From Pedobacter ginsengisoli (GTDB taxonomy: Bacteria > Bacteroidota > Bacteroidia > Sphingobacteriales > Sphingobacteriaceae), in assembly GCF_030244015.1 (NCBI RefSeq), contig NZ_JASSYX010000002.1, positions 992,001 through 1,056,000 of the forward strand: DNA of 64,000 nt, read 5' to 3'. A program made the translations under genes and the position numbers. How positions within the stretch are numbered: the stretch's first letter is position 1; the number at the start of each line of letters is the position of its first letter. Positions 60,332 to 64,000 of this stretch are shown in pieces. A model generated the notes under the pieces. It was given only the letters and a program-made list of their open reading frames with translations. It was not told where the DNA came from and made no database searches.

Positions 60332-62245
60332 TTAAAACAGCTGCATTGTAACCGCCTGCTGCTGCCCTGATGAAGAATCCGCTTTAGCTTTAGCCTTTAG
60401 CTTATGCTGCTCTATCCATGACGTATAATCGCTCACAGAAATCGACTCTTTCAGCAAACCGGCGCCTATATGCATCAATGCGATCCTGTTTTCAATAATC
60501 TGCCTGTACTGCTGCAATAAATGCTGCAACTGCTGCTGCAATTTATTTTTCGGCTTGATCCGGATGTTTTTATTCAATGGATTGATCAGCTGCATATTGA
60601 GTTCCTTCACAAAATAAGCCAGTGCCGACTCTATCCGCGCCTGTAATGCCTGCTGGTCTTTAAAACCACTTTGTTTGTGAAGCTGCCTCACCTGTGCCCG
60701 AAAACGCTCAGACAGCACCAGCAAGTCAGCAGCCGATTTAGCCAGCTGACTCAATAAAGATTTGAACTCAGGAATATTTGCTTTAACCACCTCCGGATTT
60801 GAAACCACAGTTTCGAGACCACCGACAGCCTGAGTGAGAGAAAAATGATCAAGCACCAGCTGGAGGATAAACTTCTCCTGCGCCTCAACAAGCATCGAAT
60901 CCAGCTCCTGTTCCTTTACAGGATTCATATAATTGATCACCTCTGTGTTCGACCTCAAACTCTCCGTATTGATCTTAGACTTCAAAATCAGCCCGTTCAG
61001 GGTTCTTACCCGGCTTAATGCCACATAAACCTGTCCGGCCACAAATGATTTTCCCGCATCAATAATGGCATGATCGAACGTTAATCCCTGACTTTTATGA
61101 ATCGTCACCGCCCAGGCAAGTTTAACCGGATATTGGGAAAATTCACCCACCTGCTGCTGCACAATTGCATCTTCCGGGTCGGTCTTGTATTCAAATGACT
61201 GCCAGGATGATTTTTCAAGCAGCAGGTTCTCTTCCTGCGGAAAGGAAATGTAGATCTCATTGTTCTTTATCGATTTGACTCTGCCGATCTTTCCGTTGTA
61301 AAATTTCCGGTTGTCGCCGGTATCATTCTTAATAAACATGACCTGCGCACCTTCTTTGAGCTTTAAAGTCTGTTCAGCCTGAAGGTTCAGTTCCCTGAAC
61401 TCACCATTTACGGTGCCCTCAAAAGTATATTCCATGCCGGGCAGTTCAGCAAGCTTTTCCCTGTTGATGGTATTCGCTTCCGCATTATGAGAAGTGATGA
61501 TGATCGGGTTTAGCTCATCCGTCGAACTGAACGAAGGATCGTACCTTTTATTGAGCAAAGATAAACTGTCTTCACTGATCCGGTTGTTCCTGATGTCATT
61601 CAATATCCCAATGAATTCCGGTTCGGTCTGCCGGAATACAGTCGTCAGCTCAATTTGCAGGAGCGGATTTCTGCGGATCACCAGGGCATCAAAGAAATAG
61701 GGGGAAGCATAGGCCCTGCTTAGAAAAACCCAGTCTTCCCGTTTAGTCACCGGAGGCAGCTGGTACAGGTCACCTATAAGCAGCAGCTGAACACCACCAA
61801 AAGGATCATTGTTTTTTCTGACGGAACGCAGCAAAGCATCAATGACATCCAGCAGATCACTGCGTACCATAGATACCTCGTCGATCACGAGCAATTCCAG
61901 TTCAGTAAACAGGTTTAGCTTCTCCCGGCTGTAGCTCATTTCAGAAACCATCGACTGGATAGAAAGAATGCCCGACTGCAGGTTTTCCAGGCTGATGTCA
62001 CCGGGAAAGAAGGAGCCCGGTGGCAACTGAAAAAAAGAATTGATGGTTGTTCCTTTGGCATTCATCGCGGCAACGCCTGTTGGCGCTACTACTGCCATCT
62101 TCTTCTTGCTCTGCTCTTTTATCTTTTTTAGCAGGGTAGTTTTACCCGTTCCGGCCTTCCCGGTCAGAAATATATTCTGATTGGTCTGGTCAATAAAAGA
62201 TAAAACTTTGCTGGAAACTGAATCAGAAGAACCGACATTACTCAT
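60332..62245 (-). CDS. PIF1-like ATP-dependent DNA helicase
   Basis: This 637-residue protein is a superfamily 1B helicase of the PIF1/RecD type. The Walker A motif is FLTGKAGTGKTTLLKKI (about residues 26-42), followed by VVAPTGVAAMNA, Walker B LLVIDEVSM, GDLYQLPPV and the C-terminal UvrD_C_2 block VTIHKSQGLTFDHAIID with YVALSRVR. The final 170 residues are helical and may form an HRDC- or helix-bundle-type extension rich in glutamine. Bacterial relatives unwind DNA at replication and recombination; the exact role is unknown. Confidence 0.88.
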   Translation of the reverse strand: MSNVGSSDSVSSKVLSFIDQTNQNIFLTGKAGTGKTTLLKKIKEQSKKKMAVVAPTGVAAMNAKGTTINSFFQLPPGSFFPGDISLENLQSGILSIQSMVSEMSYSREKLNLFTELELLVIDEVSMVRSDLLDVIDALLRSVRKNNDPFGGVQLLLIGDLYQLPPVTKREDWVFLSRAYASPYFFDALVIRRNPLLQIELTTVFRQTEPEFIGILNDIRNNRISEDSLSLLNKRYDPSFSSTDELNPIIITSHNAEANTINREKLAELPGMEYTFEGTVNGEFRELNLQAEQTLKLKEGAQVMFIKNDTGDNRKFYNGKIGRVKSIKNNEIYISFPQEENLLLEKSSWQSFEYKTDPEDAIVQQQVGEFSQYPVKLAWAVTIHKSQGLTFDHAIIDAGKSFVAGQVYVALSRVRTLNGLILKSKINTESLRSNTEVINYMNPVKEQELDSMLVEAQEKFILQLVLDHFSLTQAVGGLETVVSNPEVVKANIPEFKSLLSQLAKSAADLLVLSERFRAQVRQLHKQSGFKDQQALQARIESALAYFVKELNMQLINPLNKNIRIKPKNKLQQQLQHLLQQYRQIIENRIALMHIGAGLLKESISVSDYTSWIEQHKLKAKAKADSSSGQQQAVTMQLF

Positions 62246-62369
62246 GAGACAAATTTAACACAAATGAAGAAGTGATCTGCCATACGAAAAGCAAATAATA
62301 TAGCTATGCCCCCATTTTTTATCAACATGCGCGGATGGCATGCATCGACGAAACGCAGTTGGCCGCCCG

Positions 62370-64000
62370 TTATTCAGCCTCAGCCGACCTTATCTTTGGA
62401 GTTTTGATCTCTTTTCTGCCGATCTTATAAGAAATGATAAACCTGATGTCCTGATTTTGATAGCGATAGGACATCCGTTGATTATAATCTGCTGATGTGG
62501 TGACCTCATCAATGTAGGTATGTGGTTTTAAAAAAGTTTCCACACGTAAACTCATGTTCAGGCGCTCGTCCTTTGTTTTCTTATTAATGGTCATGTTGTA
62601 AAACTTCCATCCCGTGCGATATCCTTGCAACTGCAGTTTTTTTGTATCAAAGAAACCGTAAAAATCTATACTAAAACCCCTTGGAAGCTTGTAGCTGCCA
62701 TTTAAATTCAGCTGTCTCATCAGCCCCTTGTTACTGATACCAAGCATCCCGCTTTCCAGCCAGACATATTGTGCGGTCAGTCCGGCACCCAGACTCAGCG
62801 CAGACGCAGGTTTCCAGTTAAACGTGGCAGACAGACCCAGTCTTTGATTTTTCCCGACATTTTTCCAGGTACTTTCAAAGACCCCGTTACCCAAAGGGCG
62901 GCGGATGTTTTCAATGGTATTCCTGTTGTCATTGAAAAACAGGACAAAATCCCTGAACAGTTTAGCGCCATTGACAGAATAGCTCAGCTGATAACGGTTG
63001 GTCAGTTCAGGCTCCAGCTTGGGGTTGCCATATTGTATTGTGAGCGAATCACTCGTAACTACTGTCGGGTTCAGGTAGGAGATATAAGGTCGCTGCAGTT
63101 TCATCGTATAACTCAGCTTAATACTGGTTTTATCGTTTACCATTCTATTGAACAGGATTTGCGGGGCCAGGTTATGAAAAGAAGGAATATCGACCCTTTG
63201 GTTTTTGAACACCACGTCCAGTTCCGTTTTCTCATACCTCAATCCTCCGCTCAGACCCCATTTTCCAATTTTCACACTGGTATTGGCATAAGCAGCGTAG
63301 ACCCTGTTTTGATAGGTAAAGTCATTGGAACGCTGGGCGTCACGCTGGTAGCTGCCGCTGTCAAAATCATAAACATCAAACAAACTTTCACTCTTTGCGT
63401 TTTTAGCCGAGACCTTGGCACCCGCTTCCAGTTTCCAATTGTCTGTAAACACCTGTGTATAATCCCTCTGGATGATATAATCATCATAAGTCGTGCTGCT
63501 AAAGAAGTTCTCCCTGTACGGATTCTGCCCGATCTGGTCTAATCCGTAATCACTGGCACCTTTAAACGGCGCATACATACCTAGTACAGCATATTCTATA
63601 TGTTTATCCTTTGATGTCCCTGTAAAACCAATATTATAGCTATTGCCATTATTCTTGTCCCTGGTCTCCATATTACGCTGAAACAGATACTGCTGTATCT
63701 CCTGGTCTGTCCCATAGTTATCAGACATCTTTATGGTTGTGTTTGGTGATCTCCTTGCGCGGTAACCCAGGTCGAATGTATTTAGCGTATCCAAACTATA
63801 CAGGAGGCTTATTCCACCGTAAAAGTAATCGCCGGATTGTTTGGTTTCATTCTGTTGGACGCGCATCAAATTGTCCGCAGTACGCTGCAGCACCGAGCCA
63901 TTCCTGTTCCGGTATTTCTGATACAGGGCATCCGAATTGAGAAAAAATCTACCATTCCTGGTCTGTATGTCCCCCTCTATATTGTCACTTCTGATCCCCG
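62370..64000 (-). CDS. Outer membrane beta-barrel protein (TonB-receptor-like), 5' truncated by window
   Basis: The minus-strand frame is open to the window end, so the amino part with plug and carboxypeptidase-like domain is missing; GTG 63893 is not a true start. The visible 540 residues are barrel strands of the OMP_b-brl family (LSYTMKLQRPYISYLNP, TIQYGNPKLEPELTNRYQLS, the turn DFVLFFNDNRNTIENI), ending in FIISYKIGRKEIKTP. It resembles the barrel at the start of the window in family. Substrate unknown. Confidence 0.85.
   Translation of the reverse strand, partial: GIRSDNIEGDIQTRNGRFFLNSDALYQKYRNRNGSVLQRTADNLMRVQQNETKQSGDYFYGGISLLYSLDTLNTFDLGYRARRSPNTTIKMSDNYGTDQEIQQYLFQRNMETRDKNNGNSYNIGFTGTSKDKHIEYAVLGMYAPFKGASDYGLDQIGQNPYRENFFSSTTYDDYIIQRDYTQVFTDNWKLEAGAKVSAKNAKSESLFDVYDFDSGSYQRDAQRSNDFTYQNRVYAAYANTSVKIGKWGLSGGLRYEKTELDVVFKNQRVDIPSFHNLAPQILFNRMVNDKTSIKLSYTMKLQRPYISYLNPTVVTSDSLTIQYGNPKLEPELTNRYQLSYSVNGAKLFRDFVLFFNDNRNTIENIRRPLGNGVFESTWKNVGKNQRLGLSATFNWKPASALSLGAGLTAQYVWLESGMLGISNKGLMRQLNLNGSYKLPRGFSIDFYGFFDTKKLQLQGYRTGWKFYNMTINKKTKDERLNMSLRVETFLKPHTYIDEVTTSADYNQRMSYRYQNQDIRFIISYKIGRKEIKTPKIRSAEAE

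Noticed and set aside
62250..62257. TAAATTTG on the minus strand five bases before the helicase ATG, suggesting a leaderless transcript
   Set aside because: No -33 element at a fitting distance, so a chance match is likely.
1..64000. CRISPR arrays, prophage or complete insertion sequence
   Set aside because: No spaced direct repeats, no phage structural genes beyond the historically named DUF1398, and no intact transposase were found.

Overview
The window looks like a chromosomal segment of a Bacteroidota organism of the Sphingobacteriaceae type, most likely Pedobacter or a close relative. The reasons are two SusC/SusD pairs, an ECF-sigma/FecR pair controlling a STN-domain SusC, two OMP_b-brl type outer membrane barrels cut by the window edges, LytTR/LytS signalling, DUF4249 and DUF6266 proteins, a fused ResB-CcsA cytochrome c assembly protein, promoters of the TAnnTTTG class, and almost no Shine-Dalgarno sequences. 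I saw no tRNA, rRNA, CRISPR array or complete insertion sequence.

Layout. 1-2.6 kb: 3' part of an outer membrane barrel gene and a small membrane protein. 2.8-3.5 kb: first DUF6266 gene (minus). 4.1-12.6 kb: a glycan-utilisation locus of sigma factor, FecR anti-sigma, SusC with STN domain, SusD lipoprotein and a GH101-like glycosidase, ending at a GC-rich terminator. A minus-strand small RNA gene with its own promoter and terminator is predicted between fecR and susC. 12.8-17.7 kb: AraC regulator, DUF1398, cupin, MNT-HEPN-like protein, DUF3885-like protein and an exported protein. 17.8-21.2 kb: two Crp-like regulators, a small acidic protein and two more DUF6266 genes separated by unusual palindromic DNA. 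21.3-28.2 kb: LytTR response regulator and LytS kinase, divergent from TonB-dependent receptor, DUF4249 lipoprotein, PAP2 phosphatase and a secreted coiled-coil protein.

28.3-51.6 kb is a mosaic of single metabolic and housekeeping-type genes: methyltransferase, alpha/beta hydrolase, CcsBA, DNA alkylation repair, cupin, SDR, hydroxypyruvate reductase plus glycerate kinase, DUF922 protease-like protein, an Rpn nuclease remnant, TlpA-type thioredoxin, two MFS transporters, YtxH protein and a cytochrome c fusion protein. 51.6-55.2 kb: RpiB, a possible structured RNA, a small beta-barrel protein and a PIN-PhoH ATPase. 55.6-60.3 kb: second SusC/SusD pair with a strong terminator. 60.3-64 kb: PIF1-like helicase and another truncated outer membrane barrel.

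The most notable signals are regulatory. Two DUF6266 genes 16 kb apart share an operator placed exactly 24 bases upstream of a TAnnTTTG box, next to Crp-like regulator genes. An antisense-type small RNA gene is predicted in the susC leader. Short tandem duplications sit just upstream of at least five start codons. A roughly 470-base gene-free stretch has the look of a structured RNA. All are read by eye and need computational or experimental checks.
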